A stretch of DNA of 64,000 nt from an uncultured Collinsella sp. (GTDB lineage: Bacteria > Actinomycetota > Coriobacteriia > Coriobacteriales > Coriobacteriaceae). A program made the translations under genes and the position numbers. Of this stretch, positions 32,771 to 41,844 are shown in pieces; positions within the stretch are counted from its first letter, which is position 1, and the number at the start of each line of letters is the position of its first letter. A model generated the notes under the pieces. The model searched no databases. It saw nothing but the letters and a program-made list of their open reading frames with translations, and had not been told where the DNA came from. Location: contig CABSAN010000004.1 in the NCBI GenBank assembly GCA_902475785.1, forward strand, positions 20,943 to 84,942. The letters run 5' to 3'.

Positions 32771-32952
32771 TCACCGGGCCTAAATCTTTTTCATGCATTT
32801 GAATAGAGCGGGCGATTCTCTTGGGGCCGTCTGCATGGCGTGCGCCCGGCGCATGGCATTGCGCCCCGCTTTCATGTCCGCACGGGCGCCTATCCTTACG
32901 GCAATGTAGCCGCCTATGTAGCAAGCGGCAGGCAACGGAGAAAGGCCCAACC

Positions 32953-33687
32953 GTGTCAGCTGAAAAGACGCCGGGTATCTCGGCTATCGATACGACGAAC
33001 TTTGCGCGCCAGATTGTGCTGGACTTTGAGTTTGCGCCGGTGCCAAAGCAGCGCCAGCGCCGTGGACTGCGCAACGAGATTATCGAGGTCGGCGCCGTCA
33101 AGCTCGATTACCACGGCAACGTTATGGGCGAGTTCTCGCAGTTTGTGCAGACGGAATTTACCGAAGGCGTTGCGTTTCCCGTCCGCGAGCTTACGGGGAT
33201 ATCGGCTGTGGACACCGCGATGGCCGATCCGCTCTATGTGGTGATCAAAAGGCTCAGCGATTGGATCGGTCGCTACTCCGCCCAGGTGGTTTGCTGGAGC
33301 GGGGCGGATCGTCGACAGCTTTTGACCGAGTGCCAGGCAAAGCATATTGATCTTTCCGCATTTCCTACGGACTGGGCCGACCTGCAGGCGTTTTTCACCT
33401 CGATCATGGACGTGGGCAGCCACGGGTGCGTCTCTTTGAGTGACGCGGCAACGTGGTTTGGCATCGAGTTCGACGAGTCGACGGGTCACGCCCACAGCGC
33501 CCTTGCCGATGCGCGCGTGACCGCCAAGCTGCTCAAGCAGATGATGGACGGGGACTATCGCGTGAGCCCGCGCGCCCAGGAGATCCGTCAGCGATGGGGG
33601 ATGGGCGAGCGAGCCCAGACGCGCCTTTCCAGCAAGTGCCCCGAGCTGGGCGACCTGCTGCTGAAGCTGAAGGCGGAGGGGAGGTAG
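32953..33687 (+). CDS. DEDDh-family 3'-5' exonuclease domain protein
   Basis: The 244-residue protein belongs to the RNase T/DnaQ exonuclease superfamily. The first catalytic motif is IVLDFEFAPVP (Asp and Glu, about residue 20), the middle motif is around VVCWSGADRRQLL, and the final motif is TGHAHSALADARVTAKLL with the catalytic His and Asp. It could trim RNA or DNA ends; the substrate is unknown. A GTG at 32953 is chosen since similarity begins there and GGAG lies upstream; the open frame starts at 32821 but the added part is Arg/Cys-rich and unlike the family. Confidence 0.82.
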   Translation: MSAEKTPGISAIDTTNFARQIVLDFEFAPVPKQRQRRGLRNEIIEVGAVKLDYHGNVMGEFSQFVQTEFTEGVAFPVRELTGISAVDTAMADPLYVVIKRLSDWIGRYSAQVVCWSGADRRQLLTECQAKHIDLSAFPTDWADLQAFFTSIMDVGSHGCVSLSDAATWFGIEFDESTGHAHSALADARVTAKLLKQMMDGDYRVSPRAQEIRQRWGMGERAQTRLSSKCPELGDLLLKLKAEGR

Positions 33688-33797
33688 GCCCTTTTAGAAC
33701 GCCATTCGGTTTGGCACGGCGGGGCTGTAAGCGCGACTCCGCCCTGCTGTTTGAATCGAAGCATCAATCAGTATGACGAGCTGTCTGGTCTGTCTGC

Positions 33798-34220
33798 CTA
33801 CGCCAGCGCAATCCCGCGCGCGGCACTCAACAGCTCATACTCCCTCTGGCTCCACTGGCGCAGCTCGGCCGCGCGTACGGCGTCGCGGCATAGGTCCAGG
33901 AATACCTCGGCTCCCTCGTAGAAGCACTCGCGGGCAAAGGCGCCGGATCCGTCCGCAACGCACGCGCCGTCGGCAAAGCACCTCCAGCTAGACGGCTCAC
34001 GCAAGTCGTCTCCGAACAACTTAATCTGCAGCACATGCGGATTGCCAGCAGCACAGAGTTCTTCCTCGAGCTTCTGTACCGTAAAGCGCATCTGGTGGGA
34101 GAGGCTGCTCTTGACCATGGCCGAGGCGTAGCCGTTCGGCTTGTCCAGAAGATGCATGCGTTTTGGCTGTGCGACCAGGTTGTGGAAGTTGCGCTCGCTG
34201 TGCACGGAGAAATTGTCCAT
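33798..34220 (-). CDS. Hypothetical protein
   Basis: A 140-residue soluble protein starting MDNFSVHSERNFHNLVAQPK, with AAAGGAG ahead of the ATG at 34220. The frame stays open upstream to 34418 but without a better start site. It is rich in charged residues and contains SLSHQMRFTVQKLEEELCAA and a C-terminal WSQREYELLSAARGIALA. I do not recognise the family. Neighbours are an exonuclease on the other strand and a repeat array, so it may belong to the variable segment. Confidence 0.65.
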   Translation of the reverse strand: MDNFSVHSERNFHNLVAQPKRMHLLDKPNGYASAMVKSSLSHQMRFTVQKLEEELCAAGNPHVLQIKLFGDDLREPSSWRCFADGACVADGSGAFARECFYEGAEVFLDLCRDAVRAAELRQWSQREYELLSAARGIALA

Positions 34221-34439
34221 ACGGACTCCTTTCATCGATGTTGGCAGGGCCACCGTGCCTCTTGGCCGGTTGGCGTCGGGATCGTGGAGCCAACTCTCTA
34301 CCCCGACTCTGGATAAAACGTGCCCGCTCCTTGCAGGCACGATGGAGTCAATCAACGTGTACGGACAGAAATCAAGCGCCATCCGCGAAATGACGCGCGG
34401 ATGACGCTGGTTTCCCAAGTGATTATTCGGCTTTCATCC

Positions 34440-34525
34440 GGAAAAGTGTCGAAATCAGCCGTGTAAAAGTACGGAAAAGTGTCGAAATAGGCACCTTAAA
34501 ACTTTGGAAAAGTGTAGCTGGATGA
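34440..34525. repeat. Three-copy tandem array with exact 33-base period
   Basis: GGAAAAGTGTCGAAAT starts at 34440 and 34473, and GGAAAAGTGTAGCTGG at 34506, so the period is exactly 33. A second element (GTAAAAGT or TTAAAACT) lies mid-unit. Because 33 is a multiple of three, the plus strand reads as 11-residue repeats (EKCRNQPCKST, EKCRNRHLKTL, EKCSW) without a start codon. It could be coding debris or a binding-site array. The remaining spacer 34221-34439 shows nothing else I recognise. Confidence 0.7.
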
Positions 34526-34585
34526 CAAAACAGCACTTAGAAGCCGGTGCTGGATGTGGGATCCTGCGGCCGCCTTCAGCCCTCG

Positions 34586-35572
34586 CTACTCGTCGTCCTC
34601 GTCGTTGGGGTCGCCCTTGAGGGTGTTGATGTCCAGATACTCGTTATCGTCCTCTTTTTGCTGGGTCTCCGACTCCGCTTGGGTGGGGCCGCGGAACAGC
34701 TGGAATCCCTCAAACGCAATGACGCCGAGCAGGGCAATGATAATGGCGATAAAGGCAACCTTGACTGCCTGCGGAAATTCCGAGAAACGCAGTGCCTTTT
34801 CCTCAGCGTAATAATCGGCGAAGCGCTCTTCGCCCGTGCTTTTGGTATACGCCGGCGCGGACGCGGCCTCCGGGTCATATTCCGGTGCAGGCGTGGCAGC
34901 GTACGGATCGTTGAGATAATCGCTCGATGCGGTGTCATAATCCTCGGTCTCGATGCGGCCGGTGCCAGCATAGCCATCGGAATAATCGGAATATGCCGCA
35001 CCGTCCTCAAAGTCCGCGGCGCTCGTGTTGGAGGCAAAAAGCGGATTAACTGGAACGTCGAGCGCCGGCATGCCGGTGGAGGTCTCATCCAGATCGGCTG
35101 CAGCCCAGGAATCGTAGGCGACCTGATGGGCAACGGGCTCATCGAGCCTTGCGATCGGAGGCTTGCGTGCCGCAGGAACAGGCAACTGCTGGGCGCTGTA
35201 CATAACGGTGCTGTCGGCCGATTTGCCCTGCGTCGCTGCAGCGAGAAATGCCGCCGTCTCGGACGGGTCGCTTGCGGGGCGGGGAGCGGGCGTGGGCGCC
35301 GAAGTGGGTGCGAGCGTAGGCGCGGGCGTCGAAACAGGCGACTGCGCAGGAGTCGGCGCAGATGCGGGCTTAGGCGCAAGTGCGGGATTGGTGCTTGACG
35401 GGCGAGCCCCGCCGCCCATGAGTTCGTCGGCGGTCCACGGGCGATCATCCATCACGTCGTCAAGGCTCAGCGAAAACAGGTCGTCTTCACCCTCATCGAA
35501 CATGCGGTGCACATGTCCACCAATTGCCGGAATCAATCCGCGACCGGTGCACGATGCCTTGCTCAACGCCAT
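34586..35572 (-). CDS. Single-span membrane protein with Pro/Ala-rich region, function unknown
   Basis: The 328-residue protein starts at the ATG at 35572, behind AAAGGGTGG; the frame is open further to 35668. It has an acidic N-terminus (DEGEDDLFSLSLDDVMDD), then a long low-complexity Pro/Ala/Thr stretch (about residues 60-110), then an Asp/Tyr-rich region. One membrane helix lies near the C-terminus (VKVAFIAIIIALLGVIAFEG, about residues 273-292), and the tail after it is acidic (GDPNDEDDE). No signal peptide or enzyme motif is seen. The arrangement suggests most of the protein lies on one side of the membrane with a short tail on the other. I cannot assign a family. Confidence 0.75.
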   Translation of the reverse strand: MALSKASCTGRGLIPAIGGHVHRMFDEGEDDLFSLSLDDVMDDRPWTADELMGGGARPSSTNPALAPKPASAPTPAQSPVSTPAPTLAPTSAPTPAPRPASDPSETAAFLAAATQGKSADSTVMYSAQQLPVPAARKPPIARLDEPVAHQVAYDSWAAADLDETSTGMPALDVPVNPLFASNTSAADFEDGAAYSDYSDGYAGTGRIETEDYDTASSDYLNDPYAATPAPEYDPEAASAPAYTKSTGEERFADYYAEEKALRFSEFPQAVKVAFIAIIIALLGVIAFEGFQLFRGPTQAESETQQKEDDNEYLDINTLKGDPNDEDDE

Positions 35573-35694
35573 TCTGTTCCACCCTTTCGAAATACCAATG
35601 ACATCGATTATATGGAACTTCCCAAGCGGCTCGGTCTTGGATTCGAGCTTTCCAGAACTCGCGCCCAAAAGGGAGGGGCAATCCAGGCGAGTGC

Positions 35695-36348
35695 CTACTT
35701 GTCGCTGGCCGCCGCCTTGGCCTCATTGAGGTAACTATAGAAGCTGTATTTGGAGATGCCAAAGAACTCGCAGGCGCGCTCGCTCGACTTGGAAATGAGG
35801 AAGGCGCCGCGACGGTCGAGGTAGCCAATGGCGCGGATGCGCTCGTCTTTGGTCATGAGCGCCGCGGGCTTGCCCACAAACTGCTCGCACTCGTGCAGCA
35901 GGTCCTCGAGCAGATCGCCGATGTTCTTGGTAATGGGCTCGGGCTCGGTGTAGCCCGTGCCGCCGGTGCCGGTAAAGGCGTCGAGCGAACGCTCAAAAGC
36001 CTTCATGAGCGTAATGTCAAAGTTGATGCCCAAAATGCCGACGGGCTTGCCCTCGTCGTTGCGAATAAAGATCGTCGACGATTTGAGCAGCTTGCCATCG
36101 GTGGTTTTAGTGAGGTACGGCTCGCGGTCGTGTACGTCGGTGCTGCCCTCGTGCATGGACTCAAACACGATGTGGCTGGGGCCGTCACCCAGTTTGCGCC
36201 CGCTGACGTGGCCGTTTTCGATCACTACGATGGAGTGGTCCACGTCTTCGGTCTCCAGATCGTGGACGACGACTTCGCAGTTGGGACCAAATTGGAGCGC
36301 CAGACCGTGTGCGAGGCGCTTGTAAAACTCAATCTGTGCGGGGGTCAT
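35695..36348 (-). CDS. DauR/YheO-like PAS and helix-turn-helix regulator (second copy)
   Basis: The 217-residue protein has the YheO PAS domain (CEVVVHDLETEDVDHSIVVI, then GHVSGRKLGDGPSHIV and TIFIRNDEGKPVGILGINFD) and a C-terminal HTH with GAFLISKSSERACEFFGISK. The start at 36348 has AGGAAGG upstream; the frame extends 23 codons further without similarity. It is a paralogue of the protein at 20661-21323. It is transcribed away from ygeX across a 277-base AT-rich region with a strong inverted repeat, so it probably controls the second purine block. Confidence 0.88.
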   Translation of the reverse strand: MTPAQIEFYKRLAHGLALQFGPNCEVVVHDLETEDVDHSIVVIENGHVSGRKLGDGPSHIVFESMHEGSTDVHDREPYLTKTTDGKLLKSSTIFIRNDEGKPVGILGINFDITLMKAFERSLDAFTGTGGTGYTEPEPITKNIGDLLEDLLHECEQFVGKPAALMTKDERIRAIGYLDRRGAFLISKSSERACEFFGISKYSFYSYLNEAKAAASDK

Positions 36349-36488
36349 GGGTGCCTTCCTAAAAATTAGTTTGGGCACACTTTGCCATAAACCACACCTG
36401 TTCGCAAACAAATACATAGACAGGCTAATTGGTGACCGTTCGGCGGCGAAAAGGTACCGATTACGGCAACAAACAATTTGTTAGGTTT

Positions 36489-36547
36489 GCCAATCAAAAA
36501 GTGTGATAGAACAGTGCTAACAAACTTTTTGTTTGGCATCCACATAA
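36489..36547. promoter_or_regulatory. Candidate operator: 14-bp inverted repeat between dauR-like gene and ygeX
   Basis: GCCAATCAAAAAGT (36489-36502) and ACTTTTTGTTTGGC (36534-36547) are complementary at 13 of 14 positions with a 31-base centre. A second pair TTGTTAG/CTAACAA (36478-36484 and 36527-36533) overlaps it. The position between two divergent genes fits a regulator binding site, presumably for the DauR-like protein. Confidence 0.6.
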
Positions 36548-36625
36548 AAGTTCAGCCGAGTGAATGGGATCGGGCTGAAACGCGTATGCGGGGGCCGGCA
36601 AGAGAGGACTTAAGGAGTTCACCGT

Positions 36626-37840
36626 ATGGCCGATAAGATCCAGTGGGCGGGCAACACGATGCCCAAGAGCGATGACAAGCACTTGGGAATCATGAGCCTC
36701 GACCATGTGAAGAAGGCCCGCGCCTTCCACCAGTCGTTCCCCCAGTACACCGTCACTCCGCTTGCCCGCCTGGACGGCCAGGCCGCGCGCCTGGGCCTGT
36801 CCAACCTGTGCGTTAAGGACGAGAGCTATCGCTTTGGCCTCAACGCCTTTAAGGTCCTGGGCGGTTCGTTTGCCATGGCCAATTACATTGCCGACGAGAC
36901 CGGCAAGGACGTTGCCGAGTGCACCTTCGATTACCTGACCTCCGATCAGCTGGCTGAGGACTTTGGCCAGGCTACCTTCTTTACCGCCACCGACGGGAAC
37001 CATGGCCGCGGCGTGGCATGGGCTGCCAACAAGTTGGGCCAGAAGGCCGTCGTGCACATGCCCAAGGGTTCCACCAAGCCCCGCTTCGATAACATCGCCG
37101 CCGAGGGCGCCACGGTGACCATCGAAGAGGTCAACTATGACGAGTGCGTGCGCATGGCCGCTGCCGAGGCCGATGCCTGCGAGCGCGGCGTCATCGTTCA
37201 GGACACCGCCTGGGAGGGCTACGAGAAGATCCCGTCTTGGATCATGGAGGGCTACGGCACCATGGCTTCCGAGGCTGCCGAGCAGCTGCGCGAGATGGCC
37301 ATCAACCGCCCGACGCACGTCTTTGTCCAGGCTGGCGTGGGCTCGCTCGCGGGCGCCGTGGTGGGCTACTTCACCAACCTATATCCCGATAACCCGCCCA
37401 CCTTTGTCGTGGTCGAGTGCGCTCCTGCCGCCTGCCTGTACAAGGGCGCTGCCGCCGGCGACGGCGACCCGCGCATCGTGGACGGTGACATGCCCTCCAT
37501 CATGGCCGGCCTGTGCTGCGGCGAGCCCAACATTCTGGGCTGGGATATCCTGCGCAACCACGCTACCGCTTTCGTGTCCTGCCCCGACTGGGTCACCGCT
37601 CGCGGCATGCGCACCCTGGGCGCCCCCGAGAAGGGCGACCCGCGCGTCATCTCCGGCGAGTCCGGCGCGGTGACCACCGGCCTGGTCGAGACCCTCATGC
37701 TCGATCCCGAGTACGCCGAGCTCAAGGAGCTCATCGGCCTGGACAAGACGAGCTCCGTGCTCTGCTTCTCCACCGAGGGCGACACCGATCCGGATCAGTA
37801 CCGTCGCATCGTCTGGGAGGGCGAGTACCCGACTTGCTAA
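36626..37840 (+). CDS. ygeX: Diaminopropionate ammonia-lyase
   Basis: This PLP enzyme splits 2,3-diaminopropionate into pyruvate and two ammonia molecules. The 404-residue length matches the family. Motifs include ESYRFGLNAFKVLGGSFAMA with the PLP-binding Lys (about residue 76), FFTATDGNHGRGVAWAANKL and the phosphate-binding QAGVGSLAGAVVGYF. It begins the second purine block with an AAGGAG site. In the anaerobic purine pathway it is the last carbon-releasing step; ammonia and pyruvate feed central metabolism. Confidence 0.96.
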   Translation: MADKIQWAGNTMPKSDDKHLGIMSLDHVKKARAFHQSFPQYTVTPLARLDGQAARLGLSNLCVKDESYRFGLNAFKVLGGSFAMANYIADETGKDVAECTFDYLTSDQLAEDFGQATFFTATDGNHGRGVAWAANKLGQKAVVHMPKGSTKPRFDNIAAEGATVTIEEVNYDECVRMAAAEADACERGVIVQDTAWEGYEKIPSWIMEGYGTMASEAAEQLREMAINRPTHVFVQAGVGSLAGAVVGYFTNLYPDNPPTFVVVECAPAACLYKGAAAGDGDPRIVDGDMPSIMAGLCCGEPNILGWDILRNHATAFVSCPDWVTARGMRTLGAPEKGDPRVISGESGAVTTGLVETLMLDPEYAELKELIGLDKTSSVLCFSTEGDTDPDQYRRIVWEGEYPTC

Positions 37841-37912
37841 TACTGGGCGGAGTAAATAGGTATCGCTCCGCCACCTCACAGGTAGATTCCTTCGTTTGAA
37901 AGGTTATGAACA

Positions 37913-39298
37913 ATGGCTAAAGAACTCGATTTCGACGCTATCAAGGCTGCTGCTGAGTCCCATCGTGCTGATATGACTCGCTTCCTGCGCGCTATGATCT
38001 CCCATCCCTCTGAGTCTTGCGAGGAGGGTGAGGTTGTCGCCTGCATCAAGGCTGAGATGGAGAACCTCGGCTATGACGAGGTCAAGGTCGACGGCCTGGG
38101 CAACGTTATGGGCTTTATGGGCGAGGGCGACAAGATTATCGCCATCGACTCTCACATCGACACCGTTGGCATCGGCAACATCGATAACTGGGATGCCGAT
38201 CCTTATGAGGGCTACGAGACCGACGAGATCATCTATGGCCGCGGCGGCTCCGACCAGGAGGGTGGCATGGCTTCTGCCACCTACGCTGCCAAGATGATGA
38301 AGGACATGGGCCTCATCCCCGAGGGCTACAAGATCATGGTCGTCGGCACCGTCCAGGAAGAGGACTGCGACGGCATGTGCTGGCAGTACATCTACAACAA
38401 GGACGGCATTAAGCCCGAGTTCGTCATTTCCACCGAGCCCACCGACGGTGGCATCTATCGCGGTCACCGCGGCCGCATGGAGATCCGCGTCGACGTTCAC
38501 GGCACCTCCTGCCACGGCTCCGCTCCCGACCGCGGCGACAACGCCATCTACAAGATGGCCGACATCATCGCCGACGTCCGCGCCCTCAACAACAACGGCT
38601 GCGACGAGTCGACCGACATCAAGGGCCTCGTCAAGATGCTCGACCCCAAGTACAACCCCGAGCACTTCGAGGACGCCCGCTTCCTGGGCCGCGGTACCTG
38701 CACCGTCAGCCAGATCTTCTACACCAGCCCCAGCCGCTGCGCTGTCGCTGACTCCTGCGCCATCTCCATCGACCGTCGCATGACCGCTGGTGAGACGTGG
38801 GAGTCCTGCCTGGACGAGATCCGCAACCTGCCGGCCGCCAAGAAGTACGGCGACGACGTGAAGGTCTCCATGTACATGTACGACCGTCCGTCCTGGACCG
38901 GCGAGGTTTACGAGACCGAGGCTTACTTCCCCACGTGGATCAACAAGGAGACCGCTCCGCACGTCAAGGCCCTCGTCGACGCCCACAAGGCCATGTTCGG
39001 TGACGAGCGCATCGGCTGCGAGCCCAGCATGGACAAGCGCACCGGTCGTCCGCTGTGCGACAAGTGGACCTTCTCCACGAACTGCGTCTCCATCCAGGGC
39101 CGCTATGGCATCCCCTGCGTCGGCTTTGGCCCGGGTGCCGAGTCTCAGGCTCACGCTCCCAACGAGGTCACCTACAAGGACGACCTGGTCACCGCTGCCG
39201 CCATGTATGTGGCTGCCCTGAACCTCTACGATCCGAGCCAGGCCGATGGCGACGCCACCGTGTTCCGCGCCGGTCTGACCAACAACAAGATCGACTAG
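37913..39298 (+). CDS. ygeY: YgeY, M20-family deacylase/carbamoyl hydrolase
   Basis: YgeY is an M20/ArgE-type metallohydrolase of the purine cluster. The 461-residue protein has the metal motif AIDSHIDTVGIGN (His, Asp), GRGGSDQEGGMASATYAAKM (Asp), VQEEDCDGMCWQ (catalytic Glu plus metal Glu) and a terminal metal-binding His in FGPGAESQAHAPNEV. The dimerisation lid domain is also present (GHRGRMEIRVDVHGTSCHGS). It likely hydrolyses a ureido acid on the way to 2,3-diaminopropionate; this role is inferred from cluster context. It follows ygeX by 72 bases. Confidence 0.95.
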   Translation: MAKELDFDAIKAAAESHRADMTRFLRAMISHPSESCEEGEVVACIKAEMENLGYDEVKVDGLGNVMGFMGEGDKIIAIDSHIDTVGIGNIDNWDADPYEGYETDEIIYGRGGSDQEGGMASATYAAKMMKDMGLIPEGYKIMVVGTVQEEDCDGMCWQYIYNKDGIKPEFVISTEPTDGGIYRGHRGRMEIRVDVHGTSCHGSAPDRGDNAIYKMADIIADVRALNNNGCDESTDIKGLVKMLDPKYNPEHFEDARFLGRGTCTVSQIFYTSPSRCAVADSCAISIDRRMTAGETWESCLDEIRNLPAAKKYGDDVKVSMYMYDRPSWTGEVYETEAYFPTWINKETAPHVKALVDAHKAMFGDERIGCEPSMDKRTGRPLCDKWTFSTNCVSIQGRYGIPCVGFGPGAESQAHAPNEVTYKDDLVTAAAMYVAALNLYDPSQADGDATVFRAGLTNNKID

Positions 39299-39499
39299 TC
39301 CCATTCCACGATCTTGTTGAGCCGGGGACAGTTTATGCCCCCGGCACCCCCTGTTGACTTGGGGCCCGCGGTCGTTATCTCCCATGCTTCCTCAACGGTA
39401 GCGGGTCCTCGTCATAGCGCTTTGCATGTTCTGGCCACACGCGCATGCCGGAGCGCATCTACTCATTGCGATCGTTTCACCTTTAGAAAGGACATTTCC

Positions 39500-40702
39500 A
39501 TGGACGCCAAGTTTACCGAGCTCGTCGAGCAGCTGAACGGTCTCGACTTTAAGGGTATGTACGGCAGCGACTTCCTGCACACCTGGGACAAGACCACCGA
39601 TGAGCTCAAGGCTCTCTACATCGTCGCCGACGCCCTGCGCGAGCTGCGTGAGAACAACGTTTCGTCCAAGATCTTCGATTCGGGCCTGGTCGTCTCGCTG
39701 TTCCGCGACAACTCCACCCGTACGCGCTTCTCCTTCTCTAAGGCCGCCAACCTGCTCGGCCTTGAGCTGCAGGACCTGGACGAGAAGAAGTCCCAGATCG
39801 CTCACGGCGAGACCGTCCGCGAGACCGCTACCATGATTTCCTTCATGGCCGACGTCATCGGCATCCGCGACGACATGTACATCGGCAAGGGCGACGCCTA
39901 CATGGCCGAGGTCTCCGAGTCTGTCCAGCAGGCTTACGAGGATGGCGTTCTGGATCACCGTCCCACGCTCATCTCCCTGCAGTCCGACTCCGATCACCCC
40001 ACGCAGTCCTCTGCCGACATGCTCTACCTTATCAACGAGTTTGGCGGTCTTGAGAACCTCAAGGGCAAGAAGGTTGCCGTTACCTGGGCCTATTCGCCCT
40101 CTTATGGCAAGCCGCTGTCCTGCCCGCAGTCGCTGATCAGCCTGCTGCCCCGCTTTGGCATGGACGTCACCCTGGCTCACCCCGAGGGCTACGATCTCAT
40201 GCCCGAGGTCGTCGAGCGCGCCAAGAGCTATGCCGCCGAGTCCGGCACCACCTTTAAGCAGGTCAACACCATGGCCGAGGCCTTCGAGGGCGCCGACATC
40301 GTGATCCCCAAGAGCTGGGCTCCGTTTGCCGCCATGGAGAAGCGCACCAACCTGTACGCCGAGGGCGACGACGCCGGCATCGCTGCGCTCGAGAAGGAGC
40401 TGCTCGCTCAGAACGCCACCCATCAGGACTGGTGCTCCACGACCGAGCTCATGGAGAAGACTGCCAACGGCCAGGACACCATCTTTATGCACCCGCTGCC
40501 CGCCGACATCTCCGGTGTCTCCTGCGAGCACGGCGAGGTCAACGCCGACGTCTTCGACATGCACCGCGTGGGCATGTACAAGGAGGCCAGCTACAAGCCG
40601 TACGCCATCGCTGCCATGATGTTCCTGCAGAAGGTTGCCGATCCCGCCGCTACCCTCAAGGCCCTCGACGAGCGCAACACCGCCCGTTGGTTCCAGGCCT
40701 AA
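39500..40702 (+). CDS. ygeW: YgeW, knotted carbamoyltransferase
   Basis: YgeW belongs to the aspartate/ornithine carbamoyltransferase superfamily. The 400-residue protein carries the carbamoyl-phosphate motif LFRDNSTRTRFSFSKAANLL and MHPLPADISGVSCEHGEV with the H-P-L-P element. In catabolic direction it would transfer a carbamoyl group from a ureido compound to phosphate, giving carbamoyl phosphate for the next gene. The start at 39500 has AGAAAGG upstream; the frame is open to 39314, but that 62-codon extension is Cys/Arg-rich and unlike the family. The 201-base gap before it has a GGGGACAG repeat piece and no gene. Confidence 0.95.
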   Translation: MDAKFTELVEQLNGLDFKGMYGSDFLHTWDKTTDELKALYIVADALRELRENNVSSKIFDSGLVVSLFRDNSTRTRFSFSKAANLLGLELQDLDEKKSQIAHGETVRETATMISFMADVIGIRDDMYIGKGDAYMAEVSESVQQAYEDGVLDHRPTLISLQSDSDHPTQSSADMLYLINEFGGLENLKGKKVAVTWAYSPSYGKPLSCPQSLISLLPRFGMDVTLAHPEGYDLMPEVVERAKSYAAESGTTFKQVNTMAEAFEGADIVIPKSWAPFAAMEKRTNLYAEGDDAGIAALEKELLAQNATHQDWCSTTELMEKTANGQDTIFMHPLPADISGVSCEHGEVNADVFDMHRVGMYKEASYKPYAIAAMMFLQKVADPAATLKALDERNTARWFQA

Positions 40703-40716
40703 AGCTGGGCTGAGAA

Positions 40717-41667
40717 ATGGCTAAGCGTATTGTTGTCGCCTTGGGCGGAAACGCCCTCGGCGCCAACCTTCCCGAGCAGATGGAGGCCGTCAAGACGACT
40801 TCCAAGGCTATCGTCGACCTGATCGAGGAGGGCAACGAGGTCGTCGTCGTGCACGGCAACGGTCCCCAGGTGGGCATGATCGCCAACGCGATGGCTGAGC
40901 TCACGCGCTCTAATCCTCAGAAGTACGTTCCCTGCCCCTTGTCCGTTTGCGGCGCCATGAGCCAGGGCTACATTGGCTATGACCTGCAAAATGCGCTGCG
41001 CGAGGAAATGCTCGACCGCAATATCGACAAGGGTGTCGCCACCGTGCTCACCCAGGTCGAGGTTGCGGCAGACGACCCGGCCTTTGCCGACCCGGTCAAG
41101 CCGATCGGTCCGTGGATGAGCGAGGCCGAGGCCAAGGAGCTGGAGGCCGATCGCGGCTATCAGTTCATCCACGACGAGAAGCAGGGCTTCCGTCGCGTGG
41201 TTGCCTCGCCCAAGCCCGTGAACATCGTCGAGCTCGACACCATTAAGTCGCTCGTCGAGTCCAACCATGTGGTGATCTCCTGCGGCGGTGGCGGCATTCC
41301 CGTCACCAAGTCCCAGGGCAACCACCTTAAGGGCGCTGCCGCCGTCATCGATAAGGACTTTGCGGCCGAGAAGCTTGCCGAGCAGCTCGACGCCGATGCC
41401 CTGATCATCCTGACGGCTGTGGAGAAGGTTGCCATTGGCTTTGGCACCGACCACGAGCAGTGGCTCGACACGCTGACCGCGGCTGACGTAAAGCGTCTGT
41501 CCGAGGCCAATGAGTTCGGTCGCGGCTCCATGCTGCCCAAGGTCCAGGCCGCCTCGACGTTTGCCGAGAGCAAGCCGGGCCGCACGGCGCTCATCACGCT
41601 GCTCGAGAAGGCGCGTGACGGTCTTGCCGGCAAGACCGGTACCACGTTTACCGGCGACGCTGAGTAG
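40717..41667 (+). CDS. arcC: Carbamate kinase (YqeA/ArcC)
   Basis: Carbamate kinase makes ATP from carbamoyl phosphate and ADP. The 316-residue protein shows VALGGNALGANLPEQ, VVVVHGNGPQVGMIANAMAE, and VISCGGGGIPVTKSQGNHLK, all diagnostic of the amino-acid kinase fold subfamily. It follows ygeW by 14 bases, so carbamoyl phosphate from YgeW can be used at once to conserve energy. This is the likely substrate-level phosphorylation site of the purine pathway. Confidence 0.96.
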   Translation: MAKRIVVALGGNALGANLPEQMEAVKTTSKAIVDLIEEGNEVVVVHGNGPQVGMIANAMAELTRSNPQKYVPCPLSVCGAMSQGYIGYDLQNALREEMLDRNIDKGVATVLTQVEVAADDPAFADPVKPIGPWMSEAEAKELEADRGYQFIHDEKQGFRRVVASPKPVNIVELDTIKSLVESNHVVISCGGGGIPVTKSQGNHLKGAAAVIDKDFAAEKLAEQLDADALIILTAVEKVAIGFGTDHEQWLDTLTAADVKRLSEANEFGRGSMLPKVQAASTFAESKPGRTALITLLEKARDGLAGKTGTTFTGDAE

Positions 41668-41685
41668 GCATATCTGCACCATTGA

Positions 41686-41720
41686 GGAGGGTGCCCTGCG
41701 TCGCGGGGTGCCCTCCTTTG
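41686..41720 (+). terminator. Hairpin after arcC
   Basis: GGAGGGTGCCC (41686-41696) pairs with GGGGTGCCCTCC (ending 41716), with two G-U wobbles, followed by TTTGTG. The short T-run suggests a partial terminator between the enzyme genes and mocA. Confidence 0.6.
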
Positions 41721-41844
41721 TGCTATGGGGAGCCAAGGGGCGTTCGCTGGAAAACGAGTGCGTGCCTGTTCCGACGGAGTGCGAGCTTGCTATGGTGGGT
41801 ATAGCAACTATGGTGTCCAAGGCAGCCAGGGGAGGTTTGCGGGG

